Below are positions 17,666 through 25,426 of a stretch of DNA of 64,000 bases, one piece after another; positions within the stretch are counted from its first letter, which is position 1; each line of letters opens with the position of its first letter. The DNA is from Bacillus_BD sp963708895. GTDB taxonomy: Bacteria; Bacillota; Bacilli; Bacillales; Cytobacillaceae. The stretch is from contig CAVPUE010000009.1 in NCBI GenBank assembly GCA_963708895.1, positions 124,001 to 188,000 on the forward strand, given 5' to 3'. Under the pieces are notes generated by a model, which saw only the letters and a program-made list of their open reading frames with translations, did no database searches and was not told where the DNA came from. The position numbers and the translations under genes were made by a program.

Positions 17666-17992
17666 GTGGAGGAAATTTCCATTGATGACTTTATGAAGGT
17701 TGACTTACGTGTAGCAGAAGTCATTGAAGCAGAACCTGTTAAAAAGGCAGATAAGCTATTAAAATTACAGTTAGACCTCGGTTATGAAAAACGACAAGTA
17801 GTTTCAGGGATTGCGCAATACTACAAGCCTGAAGAATTAGTTGGGCAAAGAGTGATTTGTGTGACAAACTTAAAGCCTGTTAAACTTAAAGGTGAACTAT
17901 CACAAGGAATGATTTTAGCAGGAAGTCAAGATGGAAAATTAGCCTTGGCTACTGTACCAGATTCATTACCACTTGGTGCAAAGGTGAAGTAA
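17666..17992 (+). CDS. metS: C-terminal tRNA-binding domain of methionyl-tRNA synthetase (frame-shifted continuation)
   Basis: 108 residues forming an EMAP/Trbp111-like OB-fold: SIDDFMKVDLRVAEVIEAE, KADKLLKLQLDLG, RQVVSGIAQYY and GELSQGMILAG. This is the normal C-terminal domain of Bacillus MetS. No ribosome binding site precedes the GTG at 17666, and the frame reads backward through STAPLEDVEE into the linker, so it should be one polypeptide with the ORF at 16024-17661. Confidence 0.9.
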   Translation: MEEISIDDFMKVDLRVAEVIEAEPVKKADKLLKLQLDLGYEKRQVVSGIAQYYKPEELVGQRVICVTNLKPVKLKGELSQGMILAGSQDGKLALATVPDSLPLGAKVK

Positions 17993-17999
17993 TTTGTCG

Positions 18000-18039
18000 A
18001 AAAATGTTTCACGTGGAACAACACGTGAAACATTTTTTT
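18000..18039 (+). terminator. metS terminator built on a parS palindrome
   Basis: Arms 18000-18015 and 18022-18039 pair (core TGTTTCACGTG / CACGTGAAACA), with a 6-base loop GAACAA and seven T at 18033-18039. It ends the metS transcript 8 bases after the stop codon. Confidence 0.88.
18005..18020. other. parS: parS site (ParB/Spo0J binding)
   Basis: TGTTTCACGTGGAACA is the exact reverse complement of TGTTCCACGTGAAACA, the 16-bp parS sequence found inside B. subtilis spo0J. The CACGTG core recurs at 18022-18027 with a matching right half (CACGTGAAACA), giving a second half-site. A parS site at the metS locus is also known in B. subtilis, so position supports it. Confidence 0.88.
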
Positions 18040-18165
18040 CATGTAAAAAGACTTGTGGCTCTTTAAAGGAAAAAATAAAAAAACTAGTTTCTTCTATAAT
18101 ATAGTTGATATGAGAGTGAAATATATGTAATGAAAAAATAATATATGTTACAAAGGAGATTGATT

Positions 18166-18933
18166 ATGTTATTTGATACTCATGTCCATTTAAATGCTGA
18201 GCAATTTGAAGATGATGTAACAGAAGTTATTGAAAGAGCTCTTCAAAATGGGGTTGAAAGAATGGTTGTTGTTGGATTTGATCGTCCAACAATCACAAAA
18301 GCGATACAACTCGTGGAGACTTATGATTTTTTATATGCTAGTGTGGGTTGGCATCCTGTTGATGCGATTGACATGACGGATGAGGATTTAGCTTGGATAG
18401 AAGAACTATCGTCACATCCTAAAGTGGTGGCCTTGGGTGAGATGGGACTTGATTATCATTGGGATAAATCACCGAAGGAAATACAACATGAGGTATTTAG
18501 AAAACAAATACGATTGGCCAAAAAGGTAAAACTGCCCATTATCATACACAATCGTGAAGCGACAGCAGATCTCGTTCATATTTTAAAGGAAGAGGGTGCC
18601 GAGGAAGTTGGCGGTATTATGCATTGTTTCAGCGGAAGCGTAGAAGTTGCCAGGGAATGTATGGCGATGAACTTTTATATTTCACTCGGAGGTCCAGTGA
18701 CATTTAAAAATGCAAAAAAACCAAAAGAAGTGGCAATAGAGGTTCCATTAGATAAGCTTTTGATTGAAACGGATTGTCCCTATTTAGCTCCTCATCCTTA
18801 TAGGGGAAAGCGAAATGAGCCTGCTTATGTGAAATTAGTTGCCCAGCAAATTGCTGAATTGAAAGGGATTTCATTAGAAGAGGTTGCAAAGGCGACCACC
18901 GAAAATGCAAAAAAACTTTTCGACATTATTTGA
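18166..18933 (+). CDS. tatD: TatD-family metal-dependent hydrolase / DNase
   Basis: 255-residue TIM-barrel hydrolase. Metal ligands are visible: DTHVHLN (His6, His8), GEMGLDYHWD (Glu), HNREA (His), HCFSGS (His) and ETDCPYLAPHP (Asp). Family members are 3'-5' DNases and D-aminoacyl-tRNA-related enzymes; the substrate here is not known. Start ATG 18166 follows AAAGGAGATTGATT; a GTT/ATG further upstream at 18145 lacks this site. Between metS and yabE as in B. subtilis. Confidence 0.93.
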   Translation: MLFDTHVHLNAEQFEDDVTEVIERALQNGVERMVVVGFDRPTITKAIQLVETYDFLYASVGWHPVDAIDMTDEDLAWIEELSSHPKVVALGEMGLDYHWDKSPKEIQHEVFRKQIRLAKKVKLPIIIHNREATADLVHILKEEGAEEVGGIMHCFSGSVEVARECMAMNFYISLGGPVTFKNAKKPKEVAIEVPLDKLLIETDCPYLAPHPYRGKRNEPAYVKLVAQQIAELKGISLEEVAKATTENAKKLFDII

Positions 18934-19167
18934 TAAAGAAAGCTGTCGATTGTATAGATAGTTTGTCCGAATAATGCCCAATATTCAATATATTTAACGT
19001 CTTCTTAATCTTTAAGTGATAACCTTGTCGATTCCTTTTTCTTTACTTTTTTAGTAAACCTTTTGCATAATAGGAATTAAATTTGCGAAATGAGCAGATG
19101 AGCAGGAGGGTTGACAGGGGTCTGGATAGTTTATATAATCACACAAGAAGAAAAGGAGGCGTTTTTC

Positions 19168-20364
19168 ATTTCGATTAAGAACATGAAAAGCCTGTTTTCC
19201 GAGTCTTTCACACACAAAAAATGGTCGATTGTTATTTTAAGTTTTATCGTATTATTAACATCAGCAGGGTTTATTACATACGAAACGACGAAGAAAAATG
19301 TAACACTCAACCTAGACGGCCGTGAAACGGTCATAAAAACACATACAACCACTGTACAGCAGTTGTTAGAGGATTTAGATATTACATTAAAGCCGCAAGA
19401 CCATGTGGCACCAAAAAAAGACACTCCGATTTCCAATGACATGAACATTGTTTGGAGACCGGCGAAACAGGTACAAATAACGCAAAAGGATTCAGAGCAA
19501 ACCGTTTGGACCACTGCACAAACAGTGGAGGGATTTTTGAAAGAACAAAACATATCTTTAAACGAACATGACGAAGTAAAACCAGACACCAATACCATCT
19601 TGCAAAAAGGTATGAAAATCAGTGTAAAACGAGCCTATCCACTCACATTATTTGATGGAGGGGAAGAAAGGTCGGTATGGTCAACTTCGACTACGGTCGC
19701 TGACTTTTTAAAACAACAAGAGATCTCCATAACAGATTTAGACCGGGTTGAACCAGGCTTAGAAGATACTCTTAAAGAAAATGACACGGTCAATGTCATA
19801 CGAGTAGAAAAGGTCACCGATGTAGTGGAAGAACCAATCCAATTTGCTACTGTCACAAAGAAAGATGATAGTCTAGCAAGTGGATCAGAGAAAGTGATTA
19901 CCCGAGGCAAAGAGGGACTTACCGCTAAGACGTATGAAATTATAAAAGAAAATGGGAAAGAAGTATCCCGAAAAGTGATAAATGAAAAAATGTTGAAAGA
20001 AAAACAAGATCAAGTGGTGGCAGTAGGCCCCAAAGAAGTTTCCCAGGCGATTGCTTCTCGTGGCAGCGAGAGCGGCAAGGAAATCTTTGTGACTTCTACT
20101 GCCTATACAGCAAATTGTAGCGGTTGCTCAGGAACAACGGCTACAGGAATCAATCTACATGCTAATCCTAATTCAAAGGTCATTGCAGTGGATCCTAGGG
20201 TTATTCCACTTGGAACAAAGGTCCATGTGGAAGGTTATGGTTATGCGATTGCTGCAGATACTGGCGGTGCAATCAAAGGAAACAAGATAGATGTGTTTTT
20301 CCCCTCTAAGCAGACTGCAATGAATTGGGGTAGAAAAAAAGTAAAGATAAAAATACTAAACTGA
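19168..20364 (+). CDS. yabE: YabE: DUF348/G5/3D-domain cell-wall protein
   Basis: About 398 residues. A membrane/signal helix (IVILSFIVLLTSAGF) near residues 20-37 is followed by three DUF348 repeats (FLKEQNISL, FLKQQEISI type), a G5 domain and a C-terminal 3D domain with the three Asp (AVDPRVIPLG, AADTGG, IDVFFPS), related to lytic transglycosylases and resuscitation-promoting factors. It should act on peptidoglycan outside the cell. The start is unclear: the only strong ribosome binding site (AAGGAGG, 19153-19159) fits an ATT codon at 19168 with 8-base spacing. ATG 19183 is 23 bases away, and TTG 19111 has no spacing. Confidence 0.88.
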   Translation: MSIKNMKSLFSESFTHKKWSIVILSFIVLLTSAGFITYETTKKNVTLNLDGRETVIKTHTTTVQQLLEDLDITLKPQDHVAPKKDTPISNDMNIVWRPAKQVQITQKDSEQTVWTTAQTVEGFLKEQNISLNEHDEVKPDTNTILQKGMKISVKRAYPLTLFDGGEERSVWSTSTTVADFLKQQEISITDLDRVEPGLEDTLKENDTVNVIRVEKVTDVVEEPIQFATVTKKDDSLASGSEKVITRGKEGLTAKTYEIIKENGKEVSRKVINEKMLKEKQDQVVAVGPKEVSQAIASRGSESGKEIFVTSTAYTANCSGCSGTTATGINLHANPNSKVIAVDPRVIPLGTKVHVEGYGYAIAADTGGAIKGNKIDVFFPSKQTAMNWGRKKVKIKILN

Positions 20365-20370
20365 TTGAAG

Positions 20371-20400
20371 ATGCAGTGGATTGATTCCGCTGCATTTTTC
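20371..20400 (+). terminator. yabE terminator
   Basis: Stem ATGCAGTGGA / TCCGCTGCAT (one G-T pair), loop TTGAT, followed by TTTTTC and a further T run. Confidence 0.85.
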
Positions 20401-20682
20401 TTTTTTTACCATTAGGCTATAATAGATCTATCTAAGTTCGTTAGGATGATGCTGCTGACTGTAAGGAAATGAATAGGATTAAGTGTTAAAATAGATGGAT
20501 GAGAGGAAAAACATTTTTATATCCAATCTTATTATATATATAGACGTTTAATGTTACAAAAATGTTTCATTTATTTCGCACTTTTTTATAAATATTTCAA
20601 AATTAATTTTTTATCTAAGAAAATGTCTAGTTCCAGTGCTTAGCTTAGCAAGGAGCTCCCGCATTTCGTATTCGGAGGTCAA
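20401..20682. other. Intergenic DNA before rnmV
   Basis: After the yabE terminator this stretch is very AT-rich. It includes a TATAAT at about 20419-20424 and long A/T tracts (20501-20630) but I see no ORF, RNA gene or clear promoter pair. A CGGAGG site just before rnmV is its ribosome binding site. Confidence 0.5.
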
Positions 20683-21243
20683 ATGAAAATTAAAGAAATA
20701 ATCGTTGTTGAAGGAAAAGATGATACAACAGCGATTCAACAAGCCGTTCATGCAGATACAATTGAAACAAATGGATCTGCTATTAATGAAGAGATTATTG
20801 AAAAAATAAAATTGGCTCAAGGGACAAGAGGAGTCATCGTTTTGACCGATCCAGACTTTCCAGGGCAAAAAATCCGTAACACTATTTCAGAACATGTTCC
20901 AGGTTGCAAACATGCTTTTATTCAAAAGGAAGATGCGATTCATAAGCATGGAAAAGGGGTTGGAGTTGAACATGCTTCACCAGATACGATTAGAAGAGCA
21001 TTAGAAGGGGCGCAATTGATGCAAGAGGATTCCAAAGAGGAAATCACCCAGGACGATTTAATGGCTGCAGGACTAATTGGTGGAGCAGGTGCGAGGGAAA
21101 GACGAGAAAGAATAGGTAAGATATTAAAAATTGGTTATACAAATGGAAAACAGCTTCATAAACGATTGATGGTTTTTGAAATTAGCAGGGAAGCATTTGC
21201 AGAGGCTGTCAAGGTGATCCGTCAGGAGGAAGAAAATGCATAA
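20683..21243 (+). CDS. rnmV: Ribonuclease M5
   Basis: Matures 5S rRNA in Firmicutes. The 186-residue protein begins with a TOPRIM domain: VVEGKDD (Glu10, Asp13-14) and LTDPDFPG (Asp56, Asp58) supply the metal-binding acidic residues. The C-terminal half (GLIGGAGARERRERIGKIL) is characteristic of RNase M5. Start ATG follows CGGAGGTCAA. The stop overlaps ksgA by 8 bases, so the two rRNA-maturation genes are coupled. Confidence 0.95.
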   Translation: MKIKEIIVVEGKDDTTAIQQAVHADTIETNGSAINEEIIEKIKLAQGTRGVIVLTDPDFPGQKIRNTISEHVPGCKHAFIQKEDAIHKHGKGVGVEHASPDTIRRALEGAQLMQEDSKEEITQDDLMAAGLIGGAGARERRERIGKILKIGYTNGKQLHKRLMVFEISREAFAEAVKVIRQEEENA

Positions 21244-22114
21244 AGATATTGCGACTCCCATTAGAACGAAAATGATTCTCGAGAAATATGGTTTTTCCTT
21301 TAAAAAGAGTTTAGGACAAAACTTTTTGATTGATACCAATATTTTAAGAAATATTGTTGAACATGCAGGCTTGACAGATGAATCTGCTGCGATTGAGGTT
21401 GGTCCTGGTATTGGGGCTTTAACAGAACAATTAGCGAAAGTATGCAAAAAGGTTGTTGCCTTTGAGATTGACCAACGTTTACTTCCAATATTAAACGATA
21501 CCCTTTCTCCATACCCAAACACAAAGATCATTCATCAGGATGTTTTAAAGGCAAATGTAAAAGAAGTAATAGATGAAGAGTTGGTGGGGATTGAAGACAT
21601 TATGGTGGTTGCTAATTTACCGTACTATGTAACAACCCCAATTATTTTGAAACTGCTTGAGGAACGCTTACCGATACGTGGTATTGTCTGTATGCTACAG
21701 AAGGAAGTGGCCGATCGAATAGCAGCCAAACCAGGTACGAAGGAATATGGTTCACTATCGATTGCGATTCAATTTTACACGGAAGCAGAGGTCGTCATGG
21801 TGGTACCGAAGACGGTTTTTATCCCACAACCTAATGTGGATTCCGCTGTCATTCGTTTAACAAAAAGAAATGAACCATTATACCCTGTCATTAGTGAAGA
21901 CTTCTTTTTTACGGTTACAAGAGGAAGCTTTGTTCAAAGAAGAAAGACGATCTTAAACAATTTAATGAGTTCATTACCTAAAGGCAAAGAGAAAAAGGAA
22001 ATGATCCTCTCGGCATTACAGGAGGCAGAAGTCGAACCAAGTCGAAGAGGCGAATCATTGTCTATTAAAGAATTTGCCTTATTAAGTGACGCCTTATATC
22101 CATTTTTTAATTAA
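21236..22114 (+). CDS. ksgA: 16S rRNA (A1518/A1519-N6) dimethyltransferase KsgA
   Basis: Dimethylates the two adjacent adenines in the 16S 3' hairpin. 292 residues: SLGQNFLIDTNIL, SAM motif EVGPGIGALTEQL (about 52-64), DQRLL acidic motif, catalytic NLPYYVTTP (about 125), and C-terminal FVQRRKTILNNL. It starts within the rnmV end behind CAGGAGGAA. Confidence 0.97.
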   Translation: MHKDIATPIRTKMILEKYGFSFKKSLGQNFLIDTNILRNIVEHAGLTDESAAIEVGPGIGALTEQLAKVCKKVVAFEIDQRLLPILNDTLSPYPNTKIIHQDVLKANVKEVIDEELVGIEDIMVVANLPYYVTTPIILKLLEERLPIRGIVCMLQKEVADRIAAKPGTKEYGSLSIAIQFYTEAEVVMVVPKTVFIPQPNVDSAVIRLTKRNEPLYPVISEDFFFTVTRGSFVQRRKTILNNLMSSLPKGKEKKEMILSALQEAEVEPSRRGESLSIKEFALLSDALYPFFN

Positions 22115-22142
22115 GCTCTTGAATTGTACAAAGCAGATACTA

Positions 22143-22229
22143 GCCTTATGTGTTTATCCGTATGGAGTGAACGGGTGTTACTACGAATAGTAGTAACGTA
22201 GAGAACCCATACGGATAAACGCATGAGGC
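22143..22229. repeat. 87-base nested palindrome between ksgA and yabG
   Basis: Outer arms of 23 bases (22143-22165 and 22207-22229, sharing GTTTATCCGTATGG) pair throughout if two G-T pairs are allowed. Inside, GTTACTAC (22177-22184) pairs with GTAGTAAC (22190-22197). No ORF. It might end ksgA transcripts or be a mobile palindromic element; I see no second copy in this window. Confidence 0.8.
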
Positions 22230-22336
22230 GTTTTAAAATTAAACACTAAAGTTTATCTATTCACAGCATTCTACCCACATGCATATTTTAAGAAGAAGGA
22301 TCATTTTTTCGTATGCTATAAAGTGGAGTGTTGCCA

Positions 22337-23209
22337 ATGGGTATAAAAAAGATGGATATAGTTGGCAGAAAATCGTATCGTTGTGATATTTTATTTAGGG
22401 TTATTGATATTAAAGAACAAGGGAATAGGCAATTAGCTATTTTATATGGGGAGGATTTTCGTTTAATTGCGGATGCCCCATTTGATGATTTAGTTAAAAT
22501 AAATCCATCTGAACGGGCCAAGAAATCGAAAGGCTTCCGGACATTAGAGGAGCAATCTCTTGAGCTATTTAAACAGGATATTCATTTACTAAAGGAAAGA
22601 AGAGAGTTTGAAACAACAGAAGGATATGCAAGACCAGCAAATTATTTTCAAATTCCTGGAAGAGTACTTCATTTAGATGGTGATCCCCTTTATTTAAAAA
22701 AATGTCTAACTTTATATGAGAAAATTGGAATTCCGGTTACGGGTATTCACTGTCATGAAAAGGAAATGTCGCAAAGGATTGGTGGCTTAATTGATTATTA
22801 CCGTCCTGATATTCTTGTTATAACCGGACATGATGCCTATTCAAAATCAAAAGGTGAAAAGACGGATATCAATGCCTACAGACATTCAAAGGATTTTGTT
22901 CAAACGGTAAAGGAAGCGAGAAATAGAATTCCAAATCTCGACCAACTTGTTATTTTTGCAGGTGCATGTCAATCACATTTTGAATCCCTTATTGGGTCTG
23001 GAGCGAATTTTGCCAGCTCTCCTGCCCGAGTCAATATACACGCACTAGACCCGGTCTATATTGTTGCGAAAATTAGTTTCACACCTTTTATGGAAACGAT
23101 TAATGTATGGGATGTATTGAGAAATACACTAACAGGTGAAAAAGGGCTGGGTGGTATTGAAACAAGAGGGATCTTAAGAACAGGGATGCCATTTAATAAA
23201 GAAGAGTAA
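22337..23209 (+). CDS. yabG: Sporulation-specific protease YabG
   Basis: 290 residues, matching YabG, a mother-cell protease that trims spore coat proteins (SpoIVA, SafA and others) late in sporulation. Conserved blocks seen are LHLDGDPLYLKKCL, HCHEKEM, ITGHDAYSKSKG, FAGACQSHFESL and HALDPVYIVAKISF. His and Cys in the GHDAY and GACQS motifs fit the proposed cysteine-protease residues. ATG 22337 has GGAG 9 bases upstream; the frame is open to GTG 22328 but homologues favour the shorter form. Confidence 0.93.
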   Translation: MGIKKMDIVGRKSYRCDILFRVIDIKEQGNRQLAILYGEDFRLIADAPFDDLVKINPSERAKKSKGFRTLEEQSLELFKQDIHLLKERREFETTEGYARPANYFQIPGRVLHLDGDPLYLKKCLTLYEKIGIPVTGIHCHEKEMSQRIGGLIDYYRPDILVITGHDAYSKSKGEKTDINAYRHSKDFVQTVKEARNRIPNLDQLVIFAGACQSHFESLIGSGANFASSPARVNIHALDPVYIVAKISFTPFMETINVWDVLRNTLTGEKGLGGIETRGILRTGMPFNKEE

Positions 23210-23212
23210 CGT

Positions 23213-23241
23213 AGCCGTTCATAAAGTACGGCTGTTTTTTT
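23213..23241 (+). terminator. yabG terminator
   Basis: AGCCGT / ACGGCT stem with a 9-base loop followed by GTTTTTTT. Confidence 0.8.
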
Positions 23242-23258
23242 ATACGATTTTTCAAATT

Positions 23259-23396
23259 GGCTGTATTTGTAAAGTTTGTTGTTAAAATCCAAAGGCCAAT
23301 TTTAACGTAGAAATAGTTATTTTGTGCATTCTTATTAAATTTGCAGATCTTCTCTCAAATGTTGTTGCTTTTGGAGACAACATTTAAGAGAAGATC
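23259..23396. repeat. Intergenic repeat, copy 1 (yabG-veg)
   Basis: Bases 23259-23359 align with 31659-31760 at high identity, including AGTTTGTTGTTAAAATCC, AAAGGCC, ATTTTAACG and TATTAAATTTGCAG. A small hairpin (GTTAAAAT / ATTTTAAC) is followed by a terminal hairpin: GATCTTCTCT (23346-23355) pairs with AGAGAAGATC (23387-23396), extended inward by AAATGTTGT / ACAACATTT. No credible coding sequence. Confidence 0.8.
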
Positions 23397-23509
23397 CTTT
23401 ATATTTGAAAATCTATATATTAAGAAAGTCCAAAAATTACACATATTTTCCGGTATTAAGGTTAAACTAAGGATGTTGAAAAAAAGGGAAAATTGTAGAA
23501 CAAAATATA

Positions 23510-23538
23510 TTGACTTTTATTTTCTAAGAATATATAAT
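23510..23538 (+). promoter_or_regulatory. veg upstream sigma-A promoter
   Basis: TTGACT (23510-23515), 17-base spacer, TATAAT (23533-23538): near consensus. Confidence 0.8.
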
Positions 23539-23549
23539 TTATATTTTTA

Positions 23550-23578
23550 TTGACTTTTTTTCTTCGTTGTTATATACT
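23550..23578 (+). promoter_or_regulatory. veg downstream sigma-A promoter
   Basis: TTGACT (23550-23555), 17-base spacer, TATACT (23573-23578), 40 bp after the first promoter. B. subtilis veg also has tandem strong promoters. Confidence 0.8.
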
Positions 23579-23601
23579 AATATTTAGTGAGGTGGTTCGT
23601 A

Positions 23602-23865
23602 ATGACAAAAACACTAACGGATATTAAAAAGGCACTTGATTCAAATCTAGGAAAAAGACTTTTACTCAAGGCTAACGGCGGAAGAAGAAAAACTATCGAA
23701 CGTTCTGGAATTTTAGCAGAAACATACCCTGCAGTATTTGTAATTGAACTCGATCAACAAGAAAATGCTTTTGAACGTGTTTCGTATAGCTATGCTGATG
23801 TATTAACTGAAACGGTTGAAATTACTTTCTATGAAGATACATCAGGACAAGTTGCTTTAAGTTAA
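23602..23865 (+). CDS. veg: Veg protein (biofilm stimulator)
   Basis: 87 residues starting MTKTLTDIKKALDSNLGKR, with GGRRKTIERSGILAETYP and VSYSYADVLTETVEI, matching the Veg family. In B. subtilis Veg promotes biofilm matrix production by acting against SinR; the SH3-like fold has no known enzyme activity. Start ATG 23602 is behind GAGGTGG. Two strong promoters upstream imply very high expression. Confidence 0.95.
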   Translation: MTKTLTDIKKALDSNLGKRLLLKANGGRRKTIERSGILAETYPAVFVIELDQQENAFERVSYSYADVLTETVEITFYEDTSGQVALS

Positions 23866-23885
23866 TACATGTGGCGACGTCTCGT

Positions 23886-23944
23886 AAGATGAGCCGATGA
23901 GAAGATTCCTTTAACCTTCTCATCGGCTCATCTTATTTCTTTTA
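23886..23944 (+). terminator. veg terminator
   Basis: A perfect 19-bp stem (23886-23904 with 23916-23934, core GATGAGCCGATGAGAAG), 11-base loop, then ATTTCTTTTATTT. Unusually long and stable for a terminator. Confidence 0.88.
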
Positions 23945-23951
23945 TTTGGGT

Positions 23952-23981
23952 TCATAAACTTCTTAGGAATCTTCCATACTA
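23952..23981 (+). promoter_or_regulatory. Candidate sigma-G promoter of sspF
   Basis: TCATA (23952-23956), 18-base spacer, CATACTA (23975-23981), fitting the forespore sigma-G pattern, 35 bases before sspF. Confidence 0.55.
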
Positions 23982-24016
23982 AGAAGTACCGGGATGATGA
24001 AAGGGGTTGTTATGTT

Positions 24017-24199
24017 TTGGCTAGACGAAAGGGAATCATGTCTGAGGGGTTTAAAGAGGAGCTTGCCAAAGAGCTTGGGTTTTATGATGTAGTCCAACAA
24101 GAAGGCTGGGGCGGTATCAAGGCCCGAGATGCAGGGAACATGGTAAAAAGAGCAATTGAGATTGCTGAGCAAAACCTTTTAAACAATAATAGACGTTAA
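24017..24199 (+). CDS. sspF: Alpha/beta-type small acid-soluble spore protein SspF
   Basis: 60 residues beginning (TTG) MARRKGIMSEGFKEELAKEL and containing GWGGIKARDAGNMVKRAIE, the SspF/alpha-beta SASP signature. Such proteins coat forespore DNA and protect it from UV and chemicals. TTG at 24017 is chosen because homologues begin M-G/A-RR; AAAGGGG lies ~10 bases upstream. Own promoter and terminator. Confidence 0.95.
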   Translation: MARRKGIMSEGFKEELAKELGFYDVVQQEGWGGIKARDAGNMVKRAIEIAEQNLLNNNRR

Positions 24200-24279
24200 G
24201 ACTTTAGTAGTTGTCATATAAGTTGCTAAACTTGGATTTCCAAGGAACTTAGGTCAAACAAAAATGGATTCATCACGGT

Positions 24280-24310
24280 TAGTCGGAGGGGTTCCTCCGA
24301 CTATTTTTTT
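24280..24310 (+). terminator. sspF terminator
   Basis: Perfect 10-bp stem TAGTCGGAGG / CCTCCGACTA, loop GGTT, seven T. Confidence 0.93.
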
Positions 24311-24493
24311 AGTTTGTTATGTTTGTCATGTCTTATATAAGCGATTTTGTGGTAAAATAGGACAAAAAATGTAGTCGTATTTTGTCTTCCTTTGTTTTAT
24401 GCGAATTTCATTGAAAGGAGAGTATCCTTTGGGTTATAAAATACATAGCAAAAGGGGAGACATCCTTACTGATTTATAAAGTAGGTGGAATTT

Positions 24494-25363
24494 TTGAGGC
24501 TTTTAGTAAAGGCACCGGCAAAAATTAATTTGTCCTTAGATGTTTTATATAAACGACCTGATGGTTATCATGAAGTAGAGATGATTATGACTACGATTGA
24601 TTTAGCCGATCGTTTAGAATTATCACTGTTGGAAAAAGATCGAATTCAAATTGTATCACATAATCGTTTTGTACCGGATGACCAACGTAATTTGGCCTAC
24701 CAAGCAGCTGTATTGCTAAAAGAACGTTTTTCAGTTAAAGAGGGTGTTGTCATAAGAATGGAGAAGACAATCCCTGTAGCTGCCGGTTTAGCAGGTGGAA
24801 GCAGTGATGCTGCTGCAACACTTAGAGGCCTAAATAAACTTTGGAATTTGAATTTAACGATGGATGAATTAGCTCAACTTGGAGCTGAAATCGGATCAGA
24901 TGTATCCTTTTGTGTTTATGGTGGTACGGCGTTAGCAAAAGGAAGAGGGGAAATCATTACACATCTCCCGCCACCTCCGACGTGCTGGGTAGTCTTAGCA
25001 AAACCATATATTGGTGTGTCGACAGCAGATGTATATCGCCGCCTAGACTTATCTAGGATTCATCACCCTAACACAGATGGAATGATTCAAGCTATTGAAA
25101 CGGGAAGTTTCAAAGGTGTTTGTGACCATTTAGGCAATGTATTGGAGGATGTCACATTAAAGGTACACCCTGAGGTTGCTCTAATAAAGGATCAAATGAA
25201 ACGATTCGGTGCTGATGCAGTATTAATGAGTGGTAGTGGACCAACTGTATTTGGACTTTGCAGGCATGATTCTAGAATGCAAAGAGTGTATAACGGATTA
25301 AGAGGATTTTGTGATCAGGTTTTTGCTGTTCGCATGTTAGGGGATCAACATACTCTTGATTAA
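24494..25363 (+). CDS. ispE: 4-diphosphocytidyl-2-C-methyl-D-erythritol kinase
   Basis: ATP-dependent kinase of the MEP isoprenoid pathway. GHMP-kinase motifs are APAKINLSLDV at the N-terminus, PVAAGLAGGSSDAAATL (ATP loop, about residues 94-110) and LMSGSGPTVFGL near 245. The start is TTG at 24494 behind AGGTGG; this gives 289 residues, the same as B. subtilis. The frame is open to a GTG at 24485 that overlaps the ribosome binding site. Followed by purR after a 63-base gap. Confidence 0.95.
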   Translation: MRLLVKAPAKINLSLDVLYKRPDGYHEVEMIMTTIDLADRLELSLLEKDRIQIVSHNRFVPDDQRNLAYQAAVLLKERFSVKEGVVIRMEKTIPVAAGLAGGSSDAAATLRGLNKLWNLNLTMDELAQLGAEIGSDVSFCVYGGTALAKGRGEIITHLPPPPTCWVVLAKPYIGVSTADVYRRLDLSRIHHPNTDGMIQAIETGSFKGVCDHLGNVLEDVTLKVHPEVALIKDQMKRFGADAVLMSGSGPTVFGLCRHDSRMQRVYNGLRGFCDQVFAVRMLGDQHTLD

Positions 25364-25406
25364 ATCCGTATAATAGTGTTATATTTACATTAAATTATTC
25401 GGATTT
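25362..25406. promoter_or_regulatory. Candidate PurBox pair upstream of purR
   Basis: AAATCCGTATAAT (25362-25374) and, inverted, AAATCCGAATAAT (complement of 25394-25406) match the PurBox AWWWCCGAACWWT at 11 and 12 of 13 positions. Inverted arrangement with 19 bases between them resembles pur-regulon operators and suggests purR autoregulation. Confidence 0.5.
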
Positions 25407-25426
25407 AGTGGGAGGTATTATTTTTA

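Noticed and set aside
19131..19598. 155-codon reverse ORF across yabE
   Set aside because: Cysteine- and phenylalanine-rich shadow frame. An antisense RNA at yabE is known in B. subtilis, but I could not identify a matching promoter here.
23341..23553. 70-codon ORF before veg
   Set aside because: It is the repeat hairpin and the veg promoter region; no start signal, low-complexity product, no resemblance to a known protein.
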